From assembly GCA_905221605.1 (NCBI GenBank), contig CAJNDS010001002.1, forward strand, positions 451,337-515,336: a stretch of 64,000 nt of DNA, written 5' to 3'. Of the stretch, positions 1 through 13,400 are shown piece after piece. The stretch is from Symbiodinium natans. Lineage: Eukaryota; Sar; Dinophyceae; Suessiales; Symbiodiniaceae. Below the pieces are notes generated by a model. It was not told the DNA's origin and made no database searches. It saw only the letters and a program-made list of their open reading frames with translations. The translations under genes were made by a program, and so were the position numbers. Every line of letters starts with the position of its first letter. The first letter of the stretch is position 1.

Positions 1-3000
1 ATGTTGCCATCTTATCTTTGGAAAAAAAGAAGCAAGTTGAACCATAATCCTCCCACATTGAAAACACGAACAGAGCAAAACATGAGCTTGTGAAATATTA
101 TGATCATATAGATGATTGACCTTCCGCGTCTTCTTCGGGTTTGTATGTTGATACGTAAATGGAAATATAGATTTATGTAGATTTACATATCGTGATGCTT
201 TCTATCAGTTATATTGTTTTATTGTTATTGTCAAAGGCCAGAGCATTCTCAATATTATCAAGTGTTGTTTTTTGTAAATTCACAGTTTGTGTGAAGATCT
301 GATGTTTTGGCAGGAGTCTTCATTGTTCGCAATTTGGCAATATTGGTTGAATAAAAGAAGGGCTATCAATGTCGATATGGCAGATATCGTTGTTATACCT
401 TATATAGTTTTTTTGATGCTAGGGTTTTCGATGGGGGGTCGCATATATAGATATGTATATACTCACGAGAAGGAGGAGGTTGTTACAAATACTTCGCTTT
501 GAATATCTGTTGCTGGAAGGCGTGGCCTACAACGTGGGTCTTGGAGAGGGGGGGTAGCACCAACCCCCCTGAAACTTACCGTTTTCTAGTTGTCCACACT
601 CGTGTGATATGAGTGAGGGTTTCGAGTGGAGAGTTTAGGGTGCTGAATGCTGGGATTAATTCAATATAGACCTCAAACAATTTGTCCCCTTTTCATAAAA
701 TAGTATTGTTGTAAAATTAAAGTGGAGGAGTGAGGGCTTAAGTGCCCATGCAGCAATTAGTTCTTCCCCCCAAAAAAGCATGTTTTTGAGGGGTTAAGGT
801 AGAGAGAGGAGTGAGGGCTTAAGTGCCCATGTAGCAATTACTGTAATTCTTCCCCCAAAAAGACATGTTTTTGAGGTGTTAAGGTGGAGGAGTGAGGGTT
901 TAGCGCGGGTTTAGGATGCTTGGATTAGGTCAAGATTTTGCTCTTAGGTCAAGATTTTGTTCCAAAAATATCTCCGTTAACAATAATTGTAACCATTGCC
1001 ATGTCTTTAAAGATTGAGGTGGAGGAGTGAAAGCTTGAATACTCATGTAATGATGAAATCCCTCTCAATCATGAGCATTGTTTTGAAGGATGAAGATGGA
1101 GGAGTGAGGGTTTAGGGGAGTGCCCCGGCCCTCCTAGTTCGCAAACTAAGCAAGATATACTAGACTCACCTGGAGAGCCTGCACAGCATGCGCTCATTTG
1201 TGATGAAAAAATGAACTCAAGAAATAAAATGAAAGAGGTTTTGCCAGGTTCTACAGTAACATAAAACCAATAAGGAATTCACCCCCCCCCCGACAAGTAA
1301 CACCCAAGGCATGTTGGTTTTGCAAATATGGTCAAACTTTTCAAAGCAAGAAGTACATATTAGTAGGGGAAATGAGGTGCATGCGTGTTGCCGAGTACGA
1401 GTGTTCGAAAATACAAAACAGTGCACGCCCACAGTCCCCCAGACTCTTTTCAACATGAATTTGTTTCCCTTTTTCGTGTTTATTGTCATCGCAAACATGC
1501 AGTAAATACCAGCATTCGCGTTGGACAAAGCCAACTACATAAAAATGTTCGGGTGCCGGCAGCCCCCGAATGGACAGAGCGCCCCAATGCATCCATGTGG
1601 GCGCACAAGGCGGGTATACTTCAGCAAAGCAAAAGGGCAACCCAAAAAAGAAGAATCAACAAACGAATCACAAAAACGCCCAACAACCAACAAGACAGGG
1701 GTCCCAGCGGCACGAACCAGCGGAAAGTACCAGCCAACAAGCACGACAAAGCAGGGGCTAACTACGCCATCTGCTGTTTCATATTGCTTCGACAACATGG
1801 CCAAGAAAAAACGGTATGGGCTTAAGTTTAACTTGACTCGCACTACCCCACATGCTTCAACAAGGGATAACATGGGCCAAGCGGGGGGGGCGACCATTCT
1901 TGAACATTTTGGTATTTGCTGATTTGACTGCGCATGTCTTGTTCTTTCACCGGGCAGCTTTGCATTTGTCAACGAAAAGCTGGAGTTAAAAGTCTTGGAG
2001 GTTTCCTTGTGGTAGCCATGTTTCGCAATTTAGCGGTAACAATCACCAGCTACATTGGTTTGTTGGTGGACATGACATCTCGGAGAAGATCCCGGCGTAG
2101 TTCCAATCATATTGCCCCTGCTTCTGTTGATGTGAGAACAACGTGATGGTTGGCCATGGTTACTTAGCTGCCGGCCTTCTTTCGCACCTGGGCTTCCATT
2201 TGTGCGGCTTCGTGTTTTCCAGCGTTTGGTAAAGTCTCAGGTTTCATGGTTGTTAGGAATCGAACTGGCCTGTGAGTGTACGCTCGCCCCATGTACCCCA
2301 TTGTTGCAAAGGTTTTAATGTTCTTTTTCAACGCTTGAGGTTATTACCCGGCGTGGCGCTTGCAGCTTATGTCGCTGAAAATGCAAGAAGACAATTGCAA
2401 GAACTTCGCATTGTGTTCAGAATCATGGGTTCGGAGGTTTTTCAAAGTTTGGGTTTTGGAACCAACGATCGTGGCAAGGGTGGGAGGGGCATGGTCTGCG
2501 TGTGTCAGTGCTGTTGTTGACCCTGTTCAAGGTTGGAACGAGCAAGATGTTCCGCAAGGCTTCAGTGCGATCGCAAATTGCCGGCGTGCGCGGGTCTACT
2601 CATTGAGTTGCAACCGACACACACACATGTTGCATGGCGGCATGTAACTATGCAAACCCGATGTGCAACTGCGGAAAGTCTGGATTCCGCATCCTGCGCC
2701 GTGATGACATTGTTTGTGCAGGGCATGTCGCCAAGCGAGGCTTGGCTGTGCTGGAGTGCCATGGTGTGGCTCTCAGGATCAAAAGTTTGTTCGCAGATGT
2801 TGCGCCGGCTTGTTGAAGACCGTGCAAATGGCCAAAACTTCGGACATGGTGTTGTCATGCGCCTTGGTGAAGGGCCTCTAAACTTCGGAATGTGTTTCAT
2901 GAGAGTTTATGAAAGATGATCAGAATGCGCAGGTGGCTGCCATATCCCTGCCTTTGACTTGCGGATTTGTCGGCCGGCACAAAAGGAGGCCTACATGATG

Positions 3001-4080
3001 CCTGTAGTCACTGTATGTCTGTATGTCCTGCACGTGCATTTTCATGGGGTTCGGCATTGCTGAGGGCTGTGGGAGGAGTGACTTGTATATTTTGTTTGAG
3101 ACGACGCTCCGGCTTGCGAACTCACGATGCCCACCTGCAAGGCTCTCCTTACTGGCAGAGTTTGACACCAGCAACTTGCTTGATGGAGCCAGCAGGATGG
3201 GCCATTTCTCGAGCGCTTGTCTTTTGTCTTGTCACATGTGCGGACCAAAAAGAACACTGGCACAGCCTTGCGCGGCGCAACTGATGTGCAGCATCCGTAA
3301 GGGTTGTCGCCCATGACGTATGCTGCAGTGGCCCTGAGATCTTGTGAGCTGCTGCCCAGTTGTTTGTTCGTGCAACGCAGGAATGATTGGGGCTTTTGGA
3401 TTGTGCAATTGCACATGCCGGGCCCCAGCATCCACCAGGTGTTTCGTGTTGTTTTTTCAATTGGCCAGAAGCGAGTTGCGCTGTTTGATTGACCTGTTGC
3501 AGAATTTAGCTAAAGCCCCTGGAGCCCCGCATGGTTTGCTTGCCTCACCCTCGCACGTGCCTCTGTGGCTTCCGTCAAGCTGATGCTGGTAGGTTGCAGT
3601 TGAGAAGTCTTGCAACGACATGTAGATGGAGCGGAACACACCGAGCATTCCCCACTGCCTCACCTTCGAGTCATCTGCTATTTTATGGCAATCTTGTGTT
3701 TCACGAAAGATTGAGCATGCAGAAACAGTTTGCCGATGCAGCTGGCAGTTGACAGATGGCTGAGCAGCATCCCGACCACATGCTGGTTTGTTTCCTGTGG
3801 GGAAAAGTGCTAGTTTCCTTGGGTCCAGCTCTTCACCCAGCCCTGTGGATAGCAGTAATGTTGATACGTTGTTGATTGATGTGGGTACGGTTAGTTTCTC
3901 CGCAAAGGCCATGCAACAGCCAAGAGTTTGTGATCGACGTGGTGCAAGTTTGCAAGTGATCGTCGTTACGTGTTGAGGATTGCGAAAGGCCGGTCGAGAA
4001 TTCGGCAAGGAAGGGTTCACCAGAGGCAAGTGCAGACTTCCAACTTGCCCTTCGACATTCTTCCGATTCCTGTGCTTCTT
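1..4080. other. Left flank without a recognisable gene
   Basis: I see no protein family, splice-bounded coiled-coil exon or RNA gene here. The first 1.2 kb is clearly more AT-rich than the rest of the window and carries the 81-bp repeat listed separately. From 1.2 to 4.0 kb the base composition becomes mixed and resembles the introns and spacers further right. Open frames on both strands are short, overlap one another and have no domain character, so none is annotated. Confidence 0.6.
724..900. repeat. 81-bp tandem repeat, two units and a partial third
   Basis: The phrase GAGTGAGGGCTTAAGTGCCC recurs with a spacing of exactly 81 bp (anchor positions 730, 811, then 892 as a partial unit). Each unit has a central C-run followed by an A-run and ends in a GAGG-GTTAAGG type tail. 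Decayed relatives with the same GGAGGAGTGA start occur near 1021 and 1095. It lies in AT-rich DNA with no gene. Confidence 0.8.
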
Positions 4081-4083
4081 CCG

Positions 4084-4495
4084 AGGATCGATGAAAATCT
4101 GCGACTAAAGTCGGAGAATCGCAAGTTGGAGGCTGCCAAGCTCCGTGACCATGTGCGACTTCAGGAAGGCTTTTTGTCTGTGTCGCATTCAGCTCTTGCA
4201 GGAGGCCCTTGCCAAGCTGGATGGTGAGAACCGCCGCTTGCTTGAGCGGAATGACACTTGGCAGGGGAATCTCAAGTTTGGCACGGCTTCAGCCATATAT
4301 AGAGTCTAAACACATCGTGTCATGTTATTCCCTTTCGTGACTGGCATTGTTTAGCCTTTCGTTCCGTGCACGAAATGTTCGCGAATATGAGTGCCAATCA
4401 ACACCACCGAGCGCACGAAGAAGCCATTTGTTCAGGAAGAGCTGCAGCTCGCATACGACGAGGCGGACCGCGATGCCAGGGAGGCGGAGGCGATC
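4084..4495 (+). CDS. Coiled-coil exons (4084-4170, 4202-4261, 4436-4495)
   Basis: The first island reads RIDENLRLKSENRKLEAAKL followed by about nine more charged residues. The second starts after a CTCTTGCAG acceptor and reads EALAKLDGENRRLLERNDT. The third starts after TTCAG and reads EELQLAYDEADRDAREAEAI. All three are in different genomic frames, as expected for exons split by introns. These are the leftmost islands I can support; the true start of the gene may lie further left. Only an alpha-helical coiled-coil structure can be inferred. Confidence 0.55.
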
Positions 4496-7400
4496 TGTTT
4501 GTTGTTGTCTTCACGGTTCCTTGGGTGTGTAGCCGCTTGCTGGCCGCCGGAGCTCAAAGATAAAAAACACATGAAGTTGACACCAAATGTGGTTTCTTGT
4601 GGCATCATCCAGTGGAGATGACTCTTCCACAAGCAGTTTGCGTTCGACGAGTTGAAGTCACCAAACCTTTGATCCTTCCGATCAGAATCAGACAACGTCT
4701 CGAGGAGAACGGGTGAATCTTTGGGAAGCCAGTGCTGCTTTTGCGTCACAGCTGTTCAGTGCACGCCCGATCCCGTAAACATTAATTAGTTGTTACATCA
4801 CCGCACGTGGACGATCAGACTTGCTGCTTTCAGAATCGTTGGAAGAACAGTCGTTCTGCTTTTGAAGTTCTGCAGTTGAATCTTGCAGGGGATTTCTACA
4901 GAACTTTGCAGCTGCTCGTACTTGTAGACAGCCTGATTAGACTTGTGGACGTGGGCACGCTTTATTTTGGCCAGTTTAATGTGAAAAAACGGCCAAAGAT
5001 GCCAAGAGAGATCTCCAAGCACGCCCGTCCATCGTGTGGGATGGATATCGGTGCGTTCGTCATGCCACATGGGCACATGATGAGTATGAACATTAACGAT
5101 GGAGGGGCCGCTTGTGCTACATTCACCATCTTGATGCGTATAGGATACTACCATTCCACAGAATTTCAGCATCTTTCAGCAGACTGCCAACACGTCAGTA
5201 TTTGAGCTGAGTTGCGAGGTCCGGAAAACGTTTCGGTCGAAGTTGTTGATCAGAGTTCAATTTTTTCGATTCAGTTGACATTTGATGGTTGACATTTGTC
5301 AATCCTGAAAGGGCTTCACTTCGTGTGTGTGGACACTTCTCTAGAAGCTAGAGGTCAGACCTCAGCAAAAGCGTTAGACAGGGATGATTCAGCAGGGGGA
5401 GGAGTTGTCGCTTCAGAGTGGTTGCCTAAAGGCTGCGTTGTGACACAGGTACAAGAGTTGGGATGCCGACCTCAGGTACCTGCGACTACGAGTGCCGTGC
5501 AGTAGCATGAATAGGGCACGCGACAACCGCCTAAAAAGCAAGGCACGGCGATGCCAAGTATGTGTGCGTATATATATATACACATGTAATGTATGTATGT
5601 ATGTATGTATGTATGTATGTATGTATGTATTTATGTATGTATGTATGTATGTATGCATGCATGTATGTATGTATAGTAGGGAGCACATGCTTGCGAAGAT
5701 TGCGCCGGATTGCGTGTTCACGAGGCCATGAATGGGCACCTCCTGCGACGTGTAGAGGAAATGGAGGCCGATGATTCTAGAGTTGAGAGGTGAGGTGCTT
5801 AAACTCCAATCCAATGCTAAATTGGGAGTCTGTGCAGACAGCTTCTGTGACTGCATTGCACTGCAGGCATGCTGAGATGCATAATCCTGGTCCTGCAGGT
5901 GCAGATTGCGGCCTTGAGGCAGTACGAGGCACGCTGCAAGAGCTGGATTTCCATTGGATGAGGCAAGAGGTGCGGTAAGAGGTGCAGCTTCGAGTGCAGT
6001 GTCTCTGAGCTGTGAAGCCGCAGGCGGAGTTTGACAAGCGGGTCACCTCCATGCTGGACGAGAGAGACGAGGCGGCGTTGGCAAAAAAACTCACCTTATT
6101 CGCCCCATGGATTCCGAGCTGTCCCTCAAAGTAGCAAAACGCTGCTTTCTTTTTGGTTTCTCCTCCCTCAGGCGTTAAAGAGAACAGCCTTGGAAATCTC
6201 CTTGCATGCCTCCCCAGCTCCAGCCTGTCAGAGTCGTGCCCAGCATGTTCCACAAACCTTCACTTGTGGCTGGCGTGTGGCACATTGTTACCTGGGCTTT
6301 CCGAAGCCAGGCCTTGGCTGCCTCCACCCGGGACAAGGAAGCAATCCTGCTGAAGGCCTGAGAAAGTTTGGGGTGTTTGCAGATGTTTGCATTTGGGTTG
6401 AAGAAACAAGAGAAGCAACCAACAATCCAATTTTGATGGAAGCCTTGTGATTTGTACAACCTGCTGTTTGAGACTCGTTCCGTGACAGGTTCGTTCAGCA
6501 AACATATCCTCAAAACCACACTTTGGACATCTTCAAGGGTCAACAGCACGAGGGTCACATGACTTCTGGCTGGGTCTGCTTTGCCGCAGGCCCTAAGAGC
6601 TTCCCATATCGACAATGAAAGGCATGCAGTCAAGTTTGAGGTGGCAGCATAGAGAGAAACCGTGCCAGGTTTCAGGGTTTAGGGTCTAGTGTGTAACGGT
6701 CCTAGTCCTAAAATCCTATGATCTCGGATGTGCAGGGTTTAGTTTTGGGTTTCAGGGTTTTGGGTTTCAAGGTTTGGGCTTTAAAGGTTTCAGGGCGCTT
6801 TAAACCTATGTCATGCCCTCCTGCTTCGGACCCACAGGGTGAGGGTCATAGGTCATAGGGGTAGAACTTGGAAAGGGTCTTCGGGTTCACGGCTTCAAGG
6901 CTTCATTGGGTCGGGCTGCAGGTGTATTCAAGGTTTCAGGACTTTCGAGGTTTCAGGGTTTGGGTGGTCAAACTCACTTCCTGTTTTCCCACTGTTTTCT
7001 GATGACTCGTGCTGCTTTGTTTTTCTAAGTCGGGTATGTTTGGCTATCGGACTCGGTCCATCCCGTTGTCGACTCATTTTCCGTCATATCTCACCTTGTA
7101 ACTGCAAGGTCAAGGAGCTGCAGGAGGAGCTCGCGCTGGCACGGCGAAGCACCCCTGGCGAGGCATCTGATGCTGCCGAGTTGGCGCTGATGCTCAAGGC
7201 GCATTCATACATGGAAAAAGGAGATCAGTCTAGCTGGGAGCAATACCTGTACATGCACGATGCCATGCAGCAAAGATGGTGTCTGGCCACGTTAGACTGA
7301 GACTTGACAGGTGGAAGCTGAATCTTCTTGTGGTGTTGCATTGTGACAATTGGGGTTTTGGTGGCTTTGCTCTCTGGGAGAGTAGAGCTCAAGGGCTACG

Positions 7401-10400
7401 ATTGGATGTTGGATGTCCGGTTGGGGCTTGTCTCGGTGCCAGGGGGTGTGATTGTGGAACCTGCTATTTGTGTCGGGAGAGCAGCAAAGTTGCTGGTGAC
7501 AGGGGTGTTCGAGACCTGGGCGACCAAAAAGCATCTGGCCACATGTGTGCATGGTTTTTCCTCCTAGGGTGGACAGGAGTGTGGGCTAGCAACGGATGAG
7601 GTTGTGGAAACGTGAGGACTGTGCTCCTGCAGAGAGATATGACAAGCATTTGTGGTCCCCAGGAACGACAGCTGGAAATCGAAGACCTCCTGGATGCTTG
7701 CCCTGAGGGGCCTGGGATTTCGGTTTCGTGCATGGGTGGATGCCACAGCCCACTTCGAGGCTTGGAGGCTTGTGCGAGGTACTCCAACTGGGCTTGTCCA
7801 TCTCAGGATCGCAACGAGGAGCTAGAACAAGATCTGGCCAAAGCACGGGAGGCCGGTGAGTGAGTGAATGGGGTGCCTACATCCACATAGCTCTCAGTTG
7901 CTTAGGATGTTTTTCAGGAGCTCCAGCGTGCCCCTCGACATGCCCCTGCCAGCACCGGCCCGGGCCTCAAACTCACAGCAGGGCAAAGCAGAGCAAAAGC
8001 AGAGCCAAGCAGAGCAAAGCATGACAAGAAGCGCTTGATGCTGAAGCTTGCGAAGCCGGCAGAAAGATGCACAGATACACTCGTGATAAACCTTACTCAG
8101 GCAGATGCAAGATCTCAGATCCTATTGTTGAGACTGGACCTTTCAAGGCACTCAGTTGTCTGGCGGCTTGGACCAAACTTCACAGGACCAGTACGAGGCG
8201 AGGCGCATCTGGGCTCCCTGCCTTCTTCTTGCACTAGTTTTGTCCTGCGGCTAAGTAAGGTTCTGTGCGACTTGGACCCCAAAGAACGGTTCCCACCCCG
8301 CTAATCGCCGAGAAAAGCCTAAAGAGAAGGAAGGGCGCTGAACCGCGCTGAGATGCGCGATGCGATCCCCTCTCAACTCGCGGCAGGAGCGGCTCCGCCA
8401 CTTCAAGGCCGACGCGCTGGAGAAGGCGCGAGAGACGGTAACAGGATGATCGACGCCTTCGGGCACGGAAAGCACCAAGTCAAGATGTTAATGCAGCATT
8501 CCAGCAGCTGTGATGCCATGTGTGATCGGTCCTGCCCCCACGGAAACTGCGGACCCGTGCGGACCCGTGCGGACACAATCCAAAGTAGTCACGAGGATGC
8601 GCGCTTGCTGGACGCGGAGAAGAAGCTGGAACAGCTGGCGAGGAGCCTTGGTGCAGAGGCTCCTGGGCGAGACAGTTAGATTCAGTTAGATCGGTAGATA
8701 CGCCCCCTTTACCTCGCTGCCCACAGCAGGAAGCTACCTGAAGGTTCTCAGGTTCCCGAAGGTGAGGTGTGCAAATTGCTATTTTCCTGTGTAGTTCTTT
8801 GCTGTTCGTATGGCTTCGTGTCTCCCCAGAATTTAGAGCGTTAGGTTTCGTGCTTGTTTGGGGCCCTGTCACAGCAAATGCCAGGGCGTGGTTGCGGAGA
8901 ACCGGGAGCTCGCTCGCCAAAACTCGGAGATGAAGCGCCAGGTGTCACGACCGAGGGACACGTTTTTGGCAAGGGACATATTTCGATGTATTTCGCAGGC
9001 GCCAGAAGCCCTGTTTGAAAACGGTTGTGAATTTGCGAGTAGAACGTAGAAACGCCGAACGTGCAATAATCTTCTGCGTGGACTTTCTCTGAAGGCATGG
9101 ACAGTCCAAAGCCGGTCTTCTTGAATTTAAGGTACTTGCCAAGCTTGTTCATGACTTTCTTTTCTTTTTTGTTCTTGTTTGCACCAACCTTCTCCCAAGC
9201 TCCAGAGGTCGGCGAGGCCAAGCGCGACCTTGCTGTCTACCTCTCGGAGGCAGTTTCCCAGCTTAGGGCGCCATGGCACCCTTGACTTTCTCTGCGAAGC
9301 AGAGCAGTATCCACCCATCGAATCGCGGTGTGTGCTTGTAAGATTGTGGTGTCTCGTGTCGAGTGGAGGCAGCTAACATCGTGTACGAGAATGACCTCCT
9401 CCGTAGTATCGCCAACGTGTACCCTGGCAAAGGTTGCAGCTCAACAAGTTGATGAAGTCGTGGCTACAGTGTAGCCGGTGAACACAGCTCATCTCGCCAC
9501 TGGAGCCCCTGCACTTGAGGAAGCCCGAGCAGCTCAAGCTGAAGGACTTCAAGCTGAAGGACTTCTGGAAGCATGCGTTCCGCCGGACCTGCTCTCAAGA
9601 GCTATTTTTAATGGGTGCACATTGTTCAGCCCTTTTTCAGACCTTTCAGCTGGAGGACAAAGTGACCTCAGCCAAAGCAGTTGCTGCTGTGCCTTGGAGT
9701 TGCAAAACCTTCAGTCCATCTCAAACTCCAGGCCCCATATGGCCTCATGGAACCAGGCCCAGCTTGAGAATCGTAGTACCGTCGTGGTACCGTCGTGGTA
9801 CCGTCGTGGTAGCGTCCTTTTCCCTTCGCGGGGCTCGGCAGGAGGGTCGTCGGCCTCTGAGGTCAAGCAGATGGAGAAGGAGGTGGCCGAACTGGAAGCC
9901 GAGCGTGGGAAGCTGAAGGCTGACCATTGCCAAGCACAACTCGCTGAAGTTGAAAAGATCTACCGACATCCCGGCATCCCTCCATCGCAGGCTCGCCTGC
10001 GGCAGCTATCCGAGCTCGCAGCAGAGTGCCTCGCTTGTGAGCTAATGCCCGGCGGTGTGCTGAGCGTCAGAAAGCTGTTGAAACAGTGGCCCTCCCTCCA
10101 ACAAAGATCAAGCAGGGCTCTTTCGTTGGATCGCTGGGTACGACGTGAACGCATCGTACAACTTCACATCTGTACAGCGTGTTGCTGAAACGAGGAAAGT
10201 TTCCCTCCTGCACAACCTGCAACCCGAGCAGATGCTGCAGTTGGAGGAGTTCGTTCATTCATGCATTCATTCATGCATTCATTCCTTCATTCCTTCATTC
10301 CTTCATTCCTTCATTCCTTCATTCCTTTGCTCATTCCTTCCGTCAGGAGATTGCAGCCCGTATGCGGAACGGAAAGTTGGAGCTGCCATTGGACGACTCT

Positions 10401-13400
10401 CAGCCGCATTGAAAGCTGGAGTCGAGTTCCGTGTGTGATCCAATGTGAGCGAATCCTCACCGCAGTGCAGACGGAGAGTACGCGCCAGGACCAGAGCCGA
10501 CAGCTCAAAGAGGCAAGGGGTTGATTTCAGTGATCAAGGTTGCACCCTCGCCCGCAGGTCTGTCACGCCGCGTTGCGAAACGTATAAATTCGACGAAACC
10601 CTGAACTGCCCCGAAAAAAAATGCTCAATTCCCGCAGGAGCGGGACGAGCTTTCCAAGCGGCTGGCCATGAAAGACAGGGAGGTGGCCGAGCACGTAGAC
10701 AGGTCCGGGGGCTTGGGGTCTTGGGGGCTTGGGCGGAGTTCTTGCATGTTCTTAAGTCCTTGTGCTTTTCAGGCGCAGTGAGGGCTGTCGGTCGCCGGAA
10801 GGGATTCTAGATTCTCGGCAATTCGGGGCTTGGAATTTTGCATGAGCTTAGGGCAGTTTAAGGGGCTCGTTGTTTTTTTGAAGAAGCAGCGAATGCAACT
10901 ACTTTTCAAGGTTGACATTTGTATAGCTTTCGGAGCCCTGTGGTGGAGGTTTTGGACGGTTGGTTTGGAGCCAACGTCCCCACTCCCGCACCCAACTCAT
11001 GTTTCCAGGAAGGTGGAGGAGGTCCTCAAAAAGCAGGGAAACACCAAGGACTCCTTGGACTTTTGAGGCTTTGCACTGTGCAGGGATGCGGTTGTCCCAG
11101 ATGTTGCGGCATAGGCTGGCAGCGGTTGTGTAGGGACGAAAAGTTTTGAACTCCACTCAGGCTGGAGGGGCTTAGGAGAAAGCAATGTTTTCTAGGGGGG
11201 TCAAATGAGCTGCACCCAGCTGCAACGAGCAAGAAGCTTGAGCGTCTACAGAAGAGTTGAAACTCTCCTGTGTCAGCGTGGTTCCGGCTTAGAATTGTGA
11301 GTGCAACCCGTAAACCGGGGCAAGTGCACAGCTTGCAGGACCTTGAGGCAAAGGTGGCAGCCCTGGAGAAGGAGACCGCGCACCAAAGCATAGTGTAAGC
11401 TCGTATGCCCTTTCTCGCAACACAGTCGACGTTGTCACTTTTTCGTGGCTGCCTTTCCTGCCCAACAGCTCTGCATGTCCATCTGGCGGCATTTGGGCAT
11501 GCCAGGACAAGGACATGCTCCAGTCATCCCTAGAGGCAGGACAAGCTGTGGGCCTCATGGCTTCTAGGACGACTTCGTCACCAGGAACTGTCCAATGTCT
11601 TCCGGTGCGCTTCCTGCCATGTTGTCTTGAGGCCTACAAGGCAGGATATGCTGATCTCGTCGCGCTCCAGGACCGAAGCAAGAAAGCAATTGATGTTGCT
11701 CTTTATGTGGTGTGTCTTGAGGGCTTTGGAAAGAATTCTTCAGCTCTCTGTGTCTCCCAGGGCCCCCAAGCTTTGGAGCAGCTGGTGGGTCGGCCTGGGC
11801 CTCTTTTCTGTTTCGACGGAGGAATACTTCGAAGTGCTTTGCTCTTGATCCCCCACCGCTCATGTTTCTCTGCCCAGCGTGAGGTTGCCAGGTTCCGTCC
11901 GGCCGCCGCTGCCGCCAGGCCCGAGTCTTGGACGAGCTTGACGTTCTGACACTGCAGATTTTGCCGGCAATTTGTGGTCAGAGCCGGGAGGAGAGAAATT
12001 CTCACAGGGGATTTTACGGTTCTTTTGGTCTTTCAGGTGCTGCGGGGCCTGGGCGGCCACTACCGCCTGGGGTAGCCCCGCCTCTGCCACCTGGCCAAGG
12101 CCCCGTGACACACCGTGACCTGAAAGGGACGAAAGCGCTAGACAGCTGCTGAGCATGGGTTTGCTGCCAACTTGTTTTGGAGAATCTGACACCAAAAGCC
12201 AGGTCTGGGTGCGCCAGCTGCCAGGGGCCCTGTGGTATGGCAGCATCATGCAAAGTGCTGTGCAGTTTCATCTTTCTTGGCTGTCAACTCTGTACTCCTA
12301 CTGGGGCTCCCACAGCCCAAAGGTCCTGCCCAAGATCCCCGGGATGCAGCCGATGGTCTGGTCCTCGCTGCTGCAGGCGCGGCCATGAGGTCTGGTTTTT
12401 GGTTTTTGGTGGCAAAGTGACGCAGTGTGATGTCACGCCATGGTCGTCTGTCGCAGGCCGCACTTCAATTGTCAGGAGCTCATTGCATGGTGCTAATCAA
12501 GTTTTTAACAGTTCTCGCCAGTTTTCGTCTCGGTCGACTTGTTGATCCTGGAGCGTATGCATATGTATGCATTGATGCTACAATGCTCTTTCGAGGCCGG
12601 GAGAGCTGGCCGATGGCTCGCAGGAGACGGTCCTTACCTGAGAGTTTGCGTTTGTTTCGCTTGGGGCATAGTCTGCGGTGTAGTCTTTTCGGGTTGAGAT
12701 GTCGCGTCACTGCAGGAGAGGGAGTCACCCAAACGGGGTCTGCCTGAGGTCTGCTCACTCTATTGCCAGGTGGTGGAAGCTTTGGAGGCCGGCGTTTGGG
12801 GTTGGTCTCGTGTAGTGTTCTAACATCAGCTCCAATGGAGCAGCTGTGGAGTTCATCGTGGCGGTGTTCGTGCAGGTATGTTGCCGTGTGGAGTAGGAAT
12901 AAAAACAATGAGCTCTCCTGCCTCTGGAGTTAGCTTGTGCAGCTTTCAGGAGGCTCTTTACGCTCACTGCAATCTCTCTTTGAAGCCATCATATGAATCT
13001 CTGTAGAAGCTTGGGCGTGTGCTTGAGACCTGTTTAAGTCTTTGGGTGCTGTGTGAGGAGCTCTCGCGAGAGCGCTCCGTGCGCGAGGGGCTCGCTGAGG
13101 AGGTCTCGGTTTTCCAACAAAGGCCTGGGGGGGGGGGGGCTCTCGCAGTCAGGAAGGCAGCTTTTGACAAACCGACAGAGGGCTTGCCAGTTCTTCTTCT
13201 TGCCATCTCGTGAGCCCGTGTCCTGAATTTCAGGTTTGATCGCCTCCTTGCAGAGCAGGAGGTGCTGTACAAGGCGCCGGGCTGCACCCTTCATGCAGAT
13301 GCTCCGAAGCAGGGTGCTGCCTGTGTGAGGATTACTTCGCACAGCGAGAAGAGTGGCTGGTGCCTGGGACGCTTTCGGGGAGTGATGCTTCATATGTCGG

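Noticed and set aside
287-502. 71-codon frame in the AT-rich left end
   Set aside because: Some hydrophobic character but too short and isolated; nothing around it supports a gene.
2005-2030. Spliced-leader-like GTAGCCATGTTTCGCAA
   Set aside because: Only the first eight bases agree with the leader; the diagnostic TTTTGGCTCAAG is absent. The same applies to ATTTTGGCTC near 38952.
3457-4029. 190-codon minus-strand frame
   Set aside because: No recognisable domain, no codon or composition signal, and all other coding evidence in the region is on the + strand.
6668-6965. TTTAGGG-like phrases suggesting interstitial telomere repeats
   Set aside because: Only two or three good units among many TTTCAGGG and TTTTGGG variants; spacing is irregular.
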